A stretch of 64,000 nt of DNA from Rapana venosa (Eukaryota > Mollusca > Gastropoda > Neogastropoda > Muricidae), in the NCBI GenBank assembly GCA_028751875.1, contig CM054159.1:8964092-9028091 (forward strand), given 5' to 3'. Both the position numbers and the translations under genes were made by a program. Numbering within the stretch: position 1 is the first letter of the stretch; each line of letters begins with the position of its first letter. This document shows, piece by piece, positions 1-12,000 of this stretch. Below the pieces are notes generated by a model. That model was given only the letters and a program-made list of their open reading frames with translations, did no database searches and had not been told where the DNA came from.

Positions 1-330
1 AATATGGAAGGCCTGTTTTATCGGTTTACCTATATCTAACCCCCCTCCCCCCCCTCTCTCTCTCTCTCCTGCCATAAAGAGCCAAACGACCTTGGCCTTT
101 CCACAAGCTGGAGGCTAGACTTTTTTTTTCCCCTGCGTATTTTTTTCTTCTTTTTTCCCTCCTGTTTGTGGAGTATTGATTAATTCTCATGCCAACATTG
201 AAACCAAGCAGGCAGGCGGCGACAGGTGGTGTCCGAATTTCTGCGTCACCACTGAACGTGCAGCCCTCCCTCTCAAGGCTGGCTGAATCATTGACCCAGT
301 TACTGCTTGCAGCAGTGTTCGGCTAGGCCT
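1..330. other. AT/pyrimidine-rich stretch, no gene seen
   Basis: Short C and CT runs (about 41-68) and T-rich tracts (121-160) precede the candidate promoter. No reading frame or repeat that I recognise is present. Confidence 0.5.
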
Positions 331-660
331 ATAAATTTTATTCTCGAATTTATGCTAATTAGGTCATTTTTGCAACGAATACTAAGGTCGTGTCGAGTTG
401 ACAGTACACAAAATGTGATGGCTGGATTCGCCGTCCTTCTCATTTACCGACCGAGATCTCTAGAGCATAATGTCACAGCTATCTGCTGTGCAGCGTGTCG
501 TAGCATTGGATAAGCCCTATTGTTTTAGTTTCTCCCCCCTTGCGATGAAAATGATGTAGCCTAGCCTAGCCTATCTAATGTCAAGTGGGCCAACATGATA
601 CACTGTGTGCAACTGCCTCTATGAAAGCGCGACGCTGACGCATGACGTCGTCACGTGATC
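331..660 (+). promoter_or_regulatory. Candidate promoter: TATA-like box, CRE-like site and E-box
   Basis: A TATAAAT sequence lies at 331-337. Downstream, 643-650 reads TGACGTCG, a 7 of 8 match to the CREB/ATF palindrome. It overlaps GTCACGTGAT at 650-659, whose CACGTG core (652-657) is a class B E-box of the USF/MITF/MYC type. The surrounding 600-660 bases are richer in CpG than the neighbouring DNA. This combination is common in animal promoters, but the sequence alone cannot show activity, and the sites may lie inside the transcribed region. Confidence 0.3.
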
Positions 661-959
661 AATCCTGCCATGCATATGAAATTATGCTGTGCCGAGGGGG
701 GGTGTTTTTAACATAGCTAAATGGAAAGGGTATTGCTCCACGTCTCCAAAACCGTTTCATTGAAACTTCCGCACAGATTTGTAAAGGTAAAGCGTAGTAC
801 TATTGCATAAGTGCCAGTTTAATTGTGATCGTGTACGTTTTGATTGTTACTTGGCCAAAAAACCTGGTGTATCTACTTTCAAAAAAACATCTCTCTGAAT
901 CATTGACAGACAATCCTTCCCCCCCTTTCATAAAACAATGAACCAATCCTTCGCTCTAT

Positions 960-1126
960 TCAGGAAGCCTTCACAGCTTATGGGAACATGAATGGCGGCG
1001 GGCGACAAAGAATGTGACTATCTTTGACCAAACTTCTGTTGATTACGACAGGAACATCTGCGTAATCAGTGTTACTTTGCCAAAGGACAATTCAGCGATT
1101 CACCGGCATTGGCTGATTGATCAAAG
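960..1126 (+). other. Candidate non-coding first exon ending at a strong splice donor
   Basis: AAG|GTGAGT at 1124-1132 is a near-perfect 5' splice site. The preceding 160 bases have mixed composition with a CpG-containing patch (990-1005). The ATG at 989 opens only a nine-codon frame (MNGGGRQRM then stop), so any exon here would be 5' untranslated. It could be the first exon of the plus-strand zinc-finger gene at the right end of the window, but more than 50 kb separates them and nothing in the sequence proves the link. Confidence 0.22.
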
Positions 1127-2580
1127 GTGAGTCGATTGTCCAGGTGGAATAAGCTTAAGTCTGAGAGTTGAAGTTCCAAAAATTTACCTCACCTCTTGAA
1201 ACTTATTCTAGGCTGCCGCAATGAAACACGTGCCTTTTTTAATTGTTCACAAAAAGGCAGAAAGCATGGCTGGTTGACAATTTATGGATAATAGTAACTG
1301 CAATATTTATTAACTATTCAGGTGATCGTTCCACAGCATCGTTACTAGTTGCCAAAAATAGAACAGTCGTCTGCTGCACGGCGGATGCAGACGTACGTTC
1401 AGTGAAGTATGACGTGTGTGAACTCAGACGGCTTCCTAGCAGATGATGTGGACCATGTGACAGCATTGACAACAATGATGATGACGAAAACATTGTTTGC
1501 TGATCAAGTCAAGCTGAACGATCCATAGAGAAGGAGGGACATTCAGTCAGCACCCTAGGCTAGTGTGCATGTGTTGCAATCAGAGGCCCAGAGAGGGATA
1601 GTAAATGGGTGGGCAATATACTAGTGTATTTTGGGGTACATTGAGTCTGTGTACATTTTAACACTTTCTGTTTAAGGAATTTGAATAATTTTCATTTGCA
1701 TTTAATTGTTTATGGGCATTATTGGTATGCCTGATGTAAAAAAAATGTTTTTTAAAAGTATTTTCTGATGACACTGACATTGTGTAGAATAACTTGGATG
1801 CTATTCTGTATGTATTGTATGTTAGTGCTTCAGGAAAACAGTGATCAGTTGTAGAGGAAACTGTAACAAAGTATGATTTGAAAGCACTTGTACAGCTTGT
1901 AGATGATGATCATGTGTAGTGTTACTAGCAATCGTGTAATTGTATCTATAGATATGATCTAAAACGATTTTAATGACATCCCCAGCATTAATGCAGTAAA
2001 GGTCACCATTTGCAAATTAATCAAAATGTTTGAAAAATCTGTTACTAGTATATAAAGGTAAATCAGTCAATTATCCAGATGCACTCATATGCAGAGTTAT
2101 TTTGTATTTTGAGAAGTATTTGCCAGCCATAAGCATAATAATAAGAACGAAATGTAAAACAAATAAACGAAAAAGCCAGAAATACAAAACAAAAAACATC
2201 CTCCTTCTTCCCCCCAAAGAAAACTTCAGCAATGCCTTACTGAAGTTACTCAGCTACTGAAAAGTTCCTGAAATATCACATCAGGCAAAACTACACAGTG
2301 CAAAGTCTACAAAACCTAAAAAAACAACCCAAGCACATCTGTGGTTCAACCAAAAAAAACTGCCACCAAGTTAATGACCCAATATGAATGGATATGATTT
2401 GGTCTGATATGTGTATGATATAATATCTATGGTAAAATATGAAAGATAAGAAATTGAAACTAGTGTTGTTGTTCATGTTGTTTCATGTTTGTCATGGGCT
2501 AAGTTCCCTTTGTTAAAAGTGTTATAAATGGATGACATCTGTTGTGTGGGTGTGTGTTGTATACACTATATGGATGGATG
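1127..2580. other. No gene recognised (intron-like DNA)
   Basis: AT-rich DNA with only short chance frames on both strands and no protein-like composition or recognisable repeat. If the donor at 1127 is real, this is the start of an intron. Confidence 0.4.
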
Positions 2581-2589
2581 TGACATTGT

Positions 2590-2680
2590 GTATAATAATA
2601 ATAATAATATTAATAATGATGTATGGAATTTATATAGCGCTGAATCTTGTAAAGCAACAAATCAAAGTGCTCAGATGACA
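2590..2680 (-). repeat. Retroposon 3'-end fragment with (ATT)n tail and AGCGCT core
   Basis: An (AAT)n run is followed by GGAATTTATATAGCGCTGAA. The same core occurs inverted at 8955-9040 and, more diverged, at 33935-34018. Such GCGCTATATAAATTCC plus (ATT)n ends are typical of the 3' termini of retroposons in marine invertebrates. The source element is not identified. Confidence 0.55.
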
Positions 2681-2692
2681 TTAAAAATTTTT

Positions 2693-2905
2693 TTTTTTTA
2701 TATCGAGGATAATGGAATAAGCACTCATGTGCTTTTTTTTAAACATCCAGTCCCCGTGTGTATGCGGTTTTGTAAATTTTGTCATCTGTTCCCACCGACA
2801 CACAATGGCCTACTCTTTTGAAAAGTGGAACAGGATTTAACGTGTGCGCAAGATGTTCTGCATGCGTTTGCACACGGGGCCTCGGTTTATAGTCTCATCC
2901 GAAAG
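2693..2905 (-). mobile_element. SINE-A, tail A, lacking the tRNA-like head
   Basis: This is a copy of the main SINE family of the window, lying tail-first on the plus strand: GGATAATGGAATAAGCACTC, then the CAGTCCCCGTGTG block, then a block ending GTCTCATCCGAAAG. It stops there without the tRNA-like promoter region that full copies carry (compare 56462-56800). Three other copies stop within a few bases of the same point. Confidence 0.75.
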
Positions 2906-2967
2906 AAGCTAATATGTTATATGGTCTAACTTAAAATAGTAACCAGTTTGTTTAGTATCAAACAGTT

Positions 2968-3460
2968 AGGGTGGGATAGCCTAGCGCATAGACTTAGAAC
3001 GTTGGACACATGATCTGATGGCCCAGGATTGAGTCGCGACCGAGGCACCCGTTTTAGGGAATTTTTACCCTGAGTTAACATGGCTAGTACTGACTCTACT
3101 CCTCGAAACAGACAAAGGGCCTTCGGATGAGACTATTAATATTATAAAATTATAAAGCAAGGCCTCATGAACGAACGTACACAGAACATCTTTCGCACAT
3201 GTATTAAAACTCACTCCACCTGTTGGAAAAGTTGGCCATTTCATGCCAGTAGTCCATGGACAGATAAAAAATTTAAAAAAGAAGAAAAGATTAAAATGCA
3301 TTCACTCAGGTATCTCTATCATGTTTAGACACCATCCCCCAAGTAGGAATGGGGCTATCTTAATGGTGAGTAGAAACAGTCACATATGGGTCACTCTTCT
3401 GAAACCTGTACAGTTTTGTTACATGGTTAGAGAAGAATCAATATCTGCATTAGATATTGT
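2968..3460 (+). mobile_element. SINE-A, tail B
   Basis: The tRNA-like head (GGGATAGCCTAGCGCATAGA, then a degenerate B box) is followed by the shared middle block (GAGTTAACATGGC..., CTTCGGATGAGACT). From about 3309 comes tail B (GTTTAGACACCATCCCCCAA, then CTATCTTAATGGTGAG). Tail B recurs near 23.8, 26.4, 33.5, 34.2 and 44.3 kb. The B box is mutated, so the copy is old. Confidence 0.65.
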
Positions 3461-3469
3461 TTTCAGTTG

Positions 3470-4120
3470 TTTTTAAGAGATTTATGATTGCTTGATCAGG
3501 TAAAATAAAAAGTAAAATGACAAAACTCTGAGAACGTAAAAAAAGTTAGGCTTTATCCAAAGAGTTGAAAACGTTCGCGTGTAACAGACGACGCCATAAG
3601 AAATAAATATTTCTATTTTATATGCAGAAAATGATTCCAAGTACATTATCACTGATTTTGTTGATGACAGAGAAGGATGCCTTTCATTTTCAGAGTTACA
3701 TATTATCTTTGGAATTGATCAGTTATAAAAAAATTTTAATGTGACTTGGACACGAGTCAAAAGCAAATCAAAACATTAAATCTATAACCATATCATGAAA
3801 TTTATCAGGTTCAAAGTTTAATGCAGTCTAATATTAAATCAGTGTGATGTGCAAAAATAGCATTGCCTGCATTACACAGCATAAGTGAACCTCAGAGCTA
3901 TAGCTGAGGAAGAAAAAAATCCCAACAAACATCCCTTCCCTCCAAACAGTAAATGATTATATAACAGTCATTGTTATAGGAAAAAAAATTTCAAAAGATT
4001 TGTGAAGCGCAGAAAAACTGAATATAATAATAATATACTTTTTTCCAACAATGCAGTAGGCAAGGAATTGTTCCACATTCTTATAAGCCCGGCCATATAT
4101 GCATTATGTCATCATGATCA
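3470..4120. other. No gene recognised; weak SINE tail remnant
   Basis: AT-rich. Around 3890-3915 the text CCTCAGAGCTATAGCTGAGG resembles the far end of SINE tail B at 23.9 kb. Nothing else is recognised. Confidence 0.35.
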
Positions 4121-4283
4121 TTAACCATTACACCCAGTGGTGTGTAGGGCAGCAACAAAGCGCTTCCACTCCTGCCTATCCTGGGCCAACCTAGTCACTA
4201 ATCCCCAAGAGTTCCGCATGGCCTTCATCTCACTTTCTACAGTCCTTCTCCAGGTTGCTTTTGGTCTTCCTTTCTTTCTATTC
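4121..4283 (-). pseudogene. LINE ORF2 C-terminal fragment
   Basis: Read on the minus strand, this stretch encodes about 50 residues with KGRPKATWRRTVE, then LAQDRQEWKRFVAAL, then a TAA stop at 4121-4123. The pattern GRP-x-x-TWRR ... A-x-DR-x-x-W-x-x-x-V-x-AL is the usual extreme C-terminus of RTE-like and related LINE polyproteins. No reverse transcriptase or endonuclease is left beside it. Immediately upstream on the same strand lies a sequence resembling the 5' leader of such elements (4290-4545), so this is an internally deleted copy, not a host gene. Confidence 0.65.
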
Positions 4284-4560
4284 TGCTGGTAGCTTCCTCT
4301 CGGCTTTGGCCATCAGCATTCATATGAGTCTCACTGGACCCGGGAGGTCCTGTGCACGCAAAAGTAGAAGTTTTCTCAGTTGCTGTTTCCGTAACTTCTC
4401 TTCTTTTATGGGACAGGGTTGTTAGCCCTGTGCCCAACCCCCAACCTGGAGGAAGGGATCCACCTTAGTTGCCTCTTACGACGTGCCTGGTTGGAGGGCA
4501 GGGATCCTATTCTTGCAATGCTCGCTTTGCAAGCATGTCCCACGGGAGATGCATTATGTA
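4284..4560 (-). mobile_element. LINE 5'-leader-like segment fused to ORF2 end
   Basis: On the minus strand this reads TCTCCCGTGGGACATGC, then a stretch translating as SSRLGVGHRANNPVP, then purine-rich sequence. I recognise it as similar to the start region of molluscan LINEs, from memory and not by search. It abuts the ORF2 terminus at 4121-4283, implying loss of several kilobases in between. Confidence 0.4.
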
Positions 4561-6050
4561 GTTTTACAGATATGTAATTGGTGGACTTCTGATACTTTAC
4601 AAATCTGTGTCTAAACAATCAAAATATTGCGATGATTGGATTTGTGATGTGAAAGAGACAATATTCTGAGAGCCATAAAATGATAAACTGAATAAGACCA
4701 GAGTTAAACAGGGCTGAGGAAAATAGCTATCACTGTATCAGCAGTAGTCAAAGGAGAATTTCATCTGCCAAAATAGCATGAACATAAATTTTGAATCCTA
4801 GTGCAGTAGTAGACTGTAGTGTGTTCATGAAACCGTTTTAAAAACATAAATTTAGCGTGATGGCCCATCAAAAATGTAAACCTAGTGAGTAATGGCCAGA
4901 AGAAAATAACCCTAAACTAGAGCTATAAAACATTGAAAGTCTATAGATCATAAGATACATAGATCATAAGATGGCCTATCTCATAGTCATACACTGATAC
5001 AGTCATAGTCACTATCATAGTGTGACTCCCTGTGAGCTTATGCCAGTTTAAGGACTAAGGATTTTTGCTAGGATATCCACAGGAATCTCCAGGGAGAATC
5101 CTCTTGTCTCAACACTGAGAAATGAAACTTCTGAGCAGCACTGCATAAAACAAAACTCTTCTTTGTTGACCGATAATGCGATATACTCAGTGATACATGT
5201 ATTTTGTGGGGTTACTTGTGGAGCAAGTAAGTTGCTTTTGTTGGTGGTAGACATCATCATTGTGTTGATATAATTTCTGCATTTCTTGTTGGTATGTGTA
5301 CCTCATCTGTTTAGTATTTCAGGTTTTAGTAATGGAACCAATTTACATGTGAGGTGTAGATTATATGACCCCGCCCCTGAAAAAAAGGATGATTCTAACA
5401 GAAAGGTAATAAATTACACTTACACAACAGCAATAGCGTTAAAATGCAGACAAACATACTTTTCTACAGGTATAAAAAAATATTTATATATTAAAAGGCA
5501 CATAGTTGATGAGATTCCATTCTATATTTCAAAGGAAAATTGATGGAGACTTCAGTTAGATCTGTTCTTGGTTCTCTTATTCAGGAGGAGGAAAGATTGA
5601 GATTTTAAATCTTCATCCTCCTATACCAGTAACTGACCAAAGAAGAAAAGAAATATATGTCCCAAACAATTCCGATTCCCACGGTTGGAGCGCCTGGTAA
5701 AAGCAAATCTATCTCCAATAAAAGGGGATCATTCCTTGAGTGGTGTCTGATATTTTTGTTCATTCTACAGAATAACACTCTAAATACCAACAAATGCAGA
5801 ACTCAATAATGTGTATTTTGTGATGATTCATTATGATTGTGATGAAAATATCGATCTGTGGTGAAACTGGGACCACTTGGAGACCATTAGTTTCCAAACT
5901 GGGAGAACATCGGTAATGATAGCCAGATTGTCCCTGATATGGTGATGCTGATAATGCCTGCATGAAAGGCACAACACAATTTTGCAGGTCTCTGAAATCA
6001 GTCACTCCAGAAAGTAATCATTTAATTAAAAAAAAATCTAAATTCACACA
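4561..6050. other. No gene recognised
   Basis: AT-rich single-copy-looking DNA. A short direct duplication of the type ATAGATCATAAGAT occurs at 4942-4975. No coding region is supported. Confidence 0.4.
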
Positions 6051-6056
6051 CACATT

Positions 6057-6068
6057 GTGACACACAAG

Positions 6069-6108
<40 letters not shown>

Positions 6109-6183
6109 ATTTCAATGTTGTTCAAGATTTCATTCCTATCACTCCTTTCTTTTTTCCATACACACATGCACATGCATACACAT

Positions 6184-6270
<87 letters not shown>
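6057..6270. repeat. Compound microsatellite (AC)n - (CT)n - (AC)n
   Basis: An AC run (about 6069-6104), a CT run of about 34 units (6185-6252) and a second AC run (6254-6269). The long open frame here (HTHTHT, SLSLSL) is a repeat artefact. Confidence 0.95.
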
Positions 6271-6299
6271 TTTTGATATCTTCCTTTATGAAAGTTACA

Positions 6300-7970
6300 A
6301 AAAAAAAAGGTTGTGAAACTATATTCCTTTATCAAACCTGTTAAAATTTACTAGTTGCTGAGAAAGAACAAAAGGGTTTATAAGCTTAATAAACTTGAGA
6401 CTAACTATGAACTTGTGAGTTCATAGAATGATTTAATAAATTAATTTCTTGTTGTTTATAGCCCCACCGACCATGAAGACCATACAAGGGCTGTGACTTT
6501 ATTAAAGTTCAGCAACTCCAATAACTTTCACCTCAAATTCAAAATCAGCACCATCTAATCCTTTCCAACATCTAACACCATTAGTCTGAAAAAAGTTAAA
6601 TGACGTAAGTACCTTACTCATTTATTCCTGGCTTACAGCCATTAAAATCATACCATGCTGAGGACGCCGGCCATTCTAAATTATTTTCATCCCCAGGTTA
6701 CAAAATGGCGGTAAAAACGATAAAATCACTTCAATACATATACAAAAATATAGGAAAAATGCCATGTGGGCAAATGACATTGCAGAATGGACATTCTATG
6801 CCCATTCCAGAGTTTACAAATTACAATATATCACTACCTGAGTACCTCATTGCCAGAACAAAACAATACAGGCTGAGGCAAAATGTCATACAACATTGAA
6901 AAGAAAATACAATTTACAAGTAAGATTTGCAGGAGCAAAGGTAGGAGCATGGACTGGGAAGGCATGAAATAAGCAATATAGATGATAGAATGGTAAGAAA
7001 AAACCCACACACAAGACAGAAACAGACTAGTGAGTGATAGAAAAGGGAAAATTTTTGCATAGAATTTCCAGAGGGTGTTGATATTTACACTGAAAGAGCT
7101 AGCTTCCCCATAGGGAAAGTTCAAAGAATAAAAAACCCAGGTAAGTCCAAAGCAAGACAGAAGAGAACAGAATAGTGTGATTTGGTTTTCACTTCGGGAA
7201 AGCATGTCGCATACTGCCTGGGCATAAAAATACTAAAACTTTACGATAACGAATTACAACACCACTGAAGAAATTCAAAGATAAAACAGGAAGCATCCAA
7301 GAAGAGAAGGGACACTATGATTTGGTTTTCACTCAGACAGTAAAGCAAGTGCCCGCACTCGCGGCATCAGACCTCTATGTAGCTTTGTGGCAATACTGCA
7401 AAATTGTCATAAATACTGCTCAAATTAAATCAGTAGTGTAAGGATGCAATTCTGATTTAATATTGTGTCTGCATGATTGATCAGACAGACACGCGTTATA
7501 CGCTTAAGTACAGCCACCCCTGCCAGCTGCACGCCCCCCCCCCTCCGACTTGTGGCTCATGTGCCCACTCGATACTCTCCATGACCATCGAACTATGAAC
7601 AAACAAAACAAGAATCGAATAAACCATACTAAACCACTATCATGCAAGGGAAAAAATGAAAAACAACCACGATACATGCAGGAATTCTACTGTAATAATC
7701 AAGATATATTGTTTACCCACCACAGATTCCCCTCCCTGTCTCTCCTACTATCCCCTTCAAAGCCAAAATCAACCCTCAAAGTCCCCTATAGTGTGTTGTC
7801 AACACACGAATAAGGCTAGTGTAGTCACTGACTTTAGAACTATTACGCTATGTGCAACTGTTAAAAGTTGGTGAGCCTTGATTTGCTGTGCAAGATACAG
7901 TGCTTATTAATTCAGTTTATTGTTATATTATTAGAATCCTGCTCTGAATGGAGCCATAAGTGCACACTTA
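6300..7970. other. No gene recognised
   Basis: AT-rich DNA. The string TGATTTGGTTTTCACT occurs twice, at about 7178 and 7318, hinting at a small old duplication. A 123-codon minus-strand frame (6834-7205) is hydrophobic but has no recognisable domain or splice context, and I do not support it as a gene. Confidence 0.4.
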
Positions 7971-7974
7971 CTTT

Positions 7975-8135
7975 TATGAGCATTGTTAGATTTGCTCTGT
8001 ATTACTATACTTTTATGGAGCATTGTTAGAATTTGCTCTGTATTACTATAATTTATAGGATGCGATTGTTAGAATTTGCTCTTGTATCTAATACTTTTAT
8101 GGAGCAATTGTTAGAATTTGCTCTGTATTACTATA
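7975..8135. repeat. Minisatellite, about four 42-bp units
   Basis: Four tandem units share the core GTTAGAATTTGCTCTGTATT followed by ACTATA and TTTATGGAGC. The first unit lacks one base (GTTAGATTTGC) and the third is the most diverged (CTCTTGTATCTAATAC). The frame running through it is only the repeat translated. Confidence 0.8.
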
Positions 8136-8479
8136 AGTGGAATGAGAATGCTGATAATAAGTTAATAGATGTGTCTGTAACTAAAATTGACCCATCCCAG
8201 AAAACTTTGAACACTATTTTCATTTTGTATAGTCAGTGGTATATTTTTAACCAAAACGTGAGAAAACTGAAGGGAGAACAAATAAGAATAGACTGTGTTC
8301 TTGATTGGGGTTGAAATAAAAATATCGACCTGTAATGTCTTCACCAGAAAAATCTGTCTGTAGGCCTGTGGAGTCTTATTCCCCTTTTCACTTGTACGCT
8401 GAAATGGCATAGCCTAACTTAGCTTGGAACAGCAAGAGACCGTATAGGCGTATTCTGGGGGCAGTAGCCAGTTTGCAGC

Positions 8480-8545
8480 TCTCACACACACAGATGCAGT
8501 GATGCACGCACACACACGTCACGCACACACACACACAATGCACAA
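8480..8545. repeat. CA/CG-containing microsatellite
   Basis: Interrupted ACAC and CACGCA runs flanked by a poly-A tract at 8556-8564. Confidence 0.8.
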
Positions 8546-8954
8546 ACACATGCTTAAAAAAAAAACGACCAAAAAAGTTTTTTAAAAAACAACCACTGCA
8601 CTCATGCCCACCTTTGTACAGCTGACACAGTCTACAGGTAGTTGGTGTGGTCATTTTCATGTGAATCAAACCCAGAGAGAGGTTTGTTCTCAGCCTAGCC
8701 ATGGTAGTGTCTGAACTACAGTCTAGGTTAATTAAATTACAAGTGCTGCGGTGGTTTGTCCTTGGAACACCAGCTGAATTTCAACAGGTCTGTGAGCATT
8801 TGATCAGAAAGAGGGCTTTATGATTGTTTTTGTGGCAACAGTTTGTAGCAAACTAGAAATTAAGTAAGTATAGTCGTGTGTGTGCGTGCATGCGTGCGCG
8901 CGCATGGTTTTGAAATCTGTTGTTCATTATGTTTAAGGAGAGTTGCATGCCTGT

Positions 8955-9040
8955 AAATGATTGAGTGCAAGCGCTTCGATTTTTTTGATTTTTTTTACAA
9001 GATTCAGCGCTATATAAATTCCATATATTATTATTATTAT
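8955..9040 (+). repeat. Retroposon 3'-end fragment with AGCGCT core and (ATT)n tail
   Basis: GTGCAAGCGCTTCGATTT, then ACAAGATTCAGCGCTATATA, then an (ATT)n run. It is the inverted counterpart of 2590-2680 and related to 33935-34018. A GT/GC alternating tract lies just upstream at 8876-8904. Confidence 0.6.
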
Positions 9041-12000
9041 TAATCACAGGGATGCCGGATGGTCATGATTGCCTCTGTTGTAATTGTTAGTTCTGTGAAG
9101 AGTTCCAAGGATAGATTTCATACACATGAAAAGGAGAAGGAGGATCTTAAAACTGCAGTATTATAATGTAAAGCGAGAATAGTGTGTGTGGTGTGTGTAA
9201 AATGTCACCGGATCATGAAAACTGAATAGTGTGTACTACTTCATACTGGTCACTCATCGTTGATTAGAAACAGAAAAACGTAAGTTGTAGCCAACATGCT
9301 CTGATACAAATTCTACTGGACACTGTAATGATGTACTGAAAATCAAATTCAGTATTTGTTGTGATGTGACTCAAGGTATGCGGGTTTAGCAGTTCTTGGA
9401 AGTATGACAAACACGCTTCTCTCGACTTTAACACACCCAGCATACAAACCATTGAACACATCTGAACTTTTTAATCTTCTGTTCACGAATAAAATCTTAT
9501 CAGACTGACAGAGGTATTCTTCGAGTTTTAGGTTATTTTCTCTATAATTTAGCAGTTCCATTGGGGAATCTTTGCAGCCGACTTCTTCTTCTCTAACTTC
9601 ATGAGGAGTCATTGGAGTAGTACACTGAAGTGTTGTTCACAGGATTACATTATTTATCATTTTATGTTAGATATGAACCACTCTGTTCCGTGGTTTCTGC
9701 AAATGGATTCTTTTTCAAGAGCACTCTGCATTGTCCACGTTATTTCTCCTTCATTTTCCCTCAACAGTTCCGTGGAGAAGAGTTTTAGCAACGCCACAGG
9801 ATCTTGTTACTTGACCATATCAGCCAACTTATATTATCTAACCAAAAAATGAAACAAAAAAGATTTCTTCAAAAGGTACTTATTTTTATTGTCTTTTTGT
9901 GTACAAGTTCTTTTTTTCTGGACAAACTTCATTTGGTTTACTTTTTGACCTGTTCTAAGCTTTTGACAATGATTAAGGTAAAGGTGGTTGAAGCAAGTAT
10001 ACTAGTGAGTTGACAGTACTTAATAAACTGAAGTGAAACCAACATTGGCTGTATGAAATTATTTGTTATTATATAAGTAATCTGAAATTATCAAATATGT
10101 ATTTAATCATACCATTATTATCACATCATGTCACCTCATACCGTATTGATATCTTCACATATCACAACATATGTCATATGACTTACATTATGTATTTTGT
10201 TCAATCTTTCTTTCTTTAACACTATCCCTGTGTTAAGGGAGAGAATCCCTCTTTCCCAGTACATGTGCTGTGTGTGCATTTGTATGAGCACTACTGTAAC
10301 CCAGGTGTGGGTGGTATGGAGGGAAGGGTTAGTAGATGGTTGTTACCCTATAGCGGATTACCTGTTGGGAAAAGGTTAACATTATTAATATCTAATGCAT
10401 TATGACATTTTCATGTAACATTGTTGACTTCTAATATATTCGTAAGGTCCATTCAGGATCAGAAGGAAAAGAAAAGAAAATTTCCACCAGTCATGTGGTC
10501 ATTCACCAGCTGTGATGTGTGTGATCTCTCCAGCTGTTTTGCTGCAGCATGGAGTGTAAAGGGGGGAGGAGGGGGGGTGGGGGGGTGGATAAGCCTGTTC
10601 TAGTTCTGCTTGTTTGATCCATCTGTCAGATTACAGCATGGTCGAAGAGCCTTAGAAGTTAGACAAACCACCCACTCAAGGGCTGTAGCTGGGAAGAAAA
10701 CAATCTTCGTGTTGCTTTTGTTTTCTTAGTCAGTGTCAGCTGCAGATGTTGAGAGGGAGGAAGAGGTATGGGGGGGGGAGGGGGGGGGTTATAGATATAT
10801 ACTTTTTGTTTTTTAAATGTCACATAGGTCACACACAGCATGTGGAATATTCCATATTTGTGTAAGTTGTAATGTATACTACACCACATCTGTTAACAAA
10901 TCCATCCAGCAGATGCGTGACCAACTGATCTGCATATCTATAGTTACGAGTGCTTGCCAAATGCTGTGCGTTTTCGTGAACTGCAACCCGCCCCCAGTCA
11001 CCGTGAATTAATGACAAGATCTTTAACATGAATTGCATACTGAATAATCTGCATGGATTTAAAATTATTGAATAAACATGAAGGTGACTATGGGTCTGCT
11101 CATGAGTTGATCAAGAAGATGCTGAAGTCCAACTTTCCATCTGTCATGCTCCACTGAGATTTTAACTCATAATGTGTGGTATGGTGTCAGAACTGTTTGA
11201 TTAAGGCCTGGTGTTGTATGCACTTGCCTGTTGAGCCTGTCAGCTGTTATTTTATTATGATGTGTTGTATGCAGTATTGTGGTTGGCTTGTTCACTTCTA
11301 TTCATTCGCCCACTTTCTATTTCTCTACACTTACAAGTCCAAGCTGCTCATTCATATGTCTTGTGTGATTATTCATTGCTGCTAATGAGAAGAAGAAAGG
11401 GAAGACAATTGTATCACTTTTGTGTAATATCCAAGAATCATAGCCTGAAGGCATGCCAAACTTGCACACATGCGCACACTCCTTTCAGTAGATGTATAAA
11501 CTTGAACAATCCATTGCATTATGGTGTAAGGTTGACAGGTTAGAATTATATATTATTATAGCTCTCCTGGAACAAGCAGGTCTTAATTAATTAACAGTGA
11601 TGAGTTTGAAAGCATGTAGTGTTTGAATCAATGAACAAAAGAAATATAAAAGGATACACAGTTTGGAGCAATCGGATCGTTATTATAATATTCGTTATCT
11701 AGCAATTTGTGTTCCATCAGATGATCTCCTTTTGCTATCACCAACACCTCTCACAAGTTCAGTACTGCCACATCATTTGGCAACCACATTCTCCAATGTT
11801 TAAACGGCTCCTGAGATTATACTGTAAGCCATACCCATTGAACTTTGCTTACAAGTAAGACTCTCTACACACGGTTTGTTCAAGATACGGGGTTGCGTCT
11901 TTGCACTTTGATGTTTTATCATTTGGCTGATTGATAGTTGGTAGTGTCTCATCATATCATATGGGTCCGCACTACGGTTTATTTTTTTTATTGTCTGGTA

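Noticed and set aside
6834..7205. 123-codon hydrophobic minus-strand frame
   Set aside because: AT-rich composition yields hydrophobic translations by chance; there is no start context, splice site or known family.
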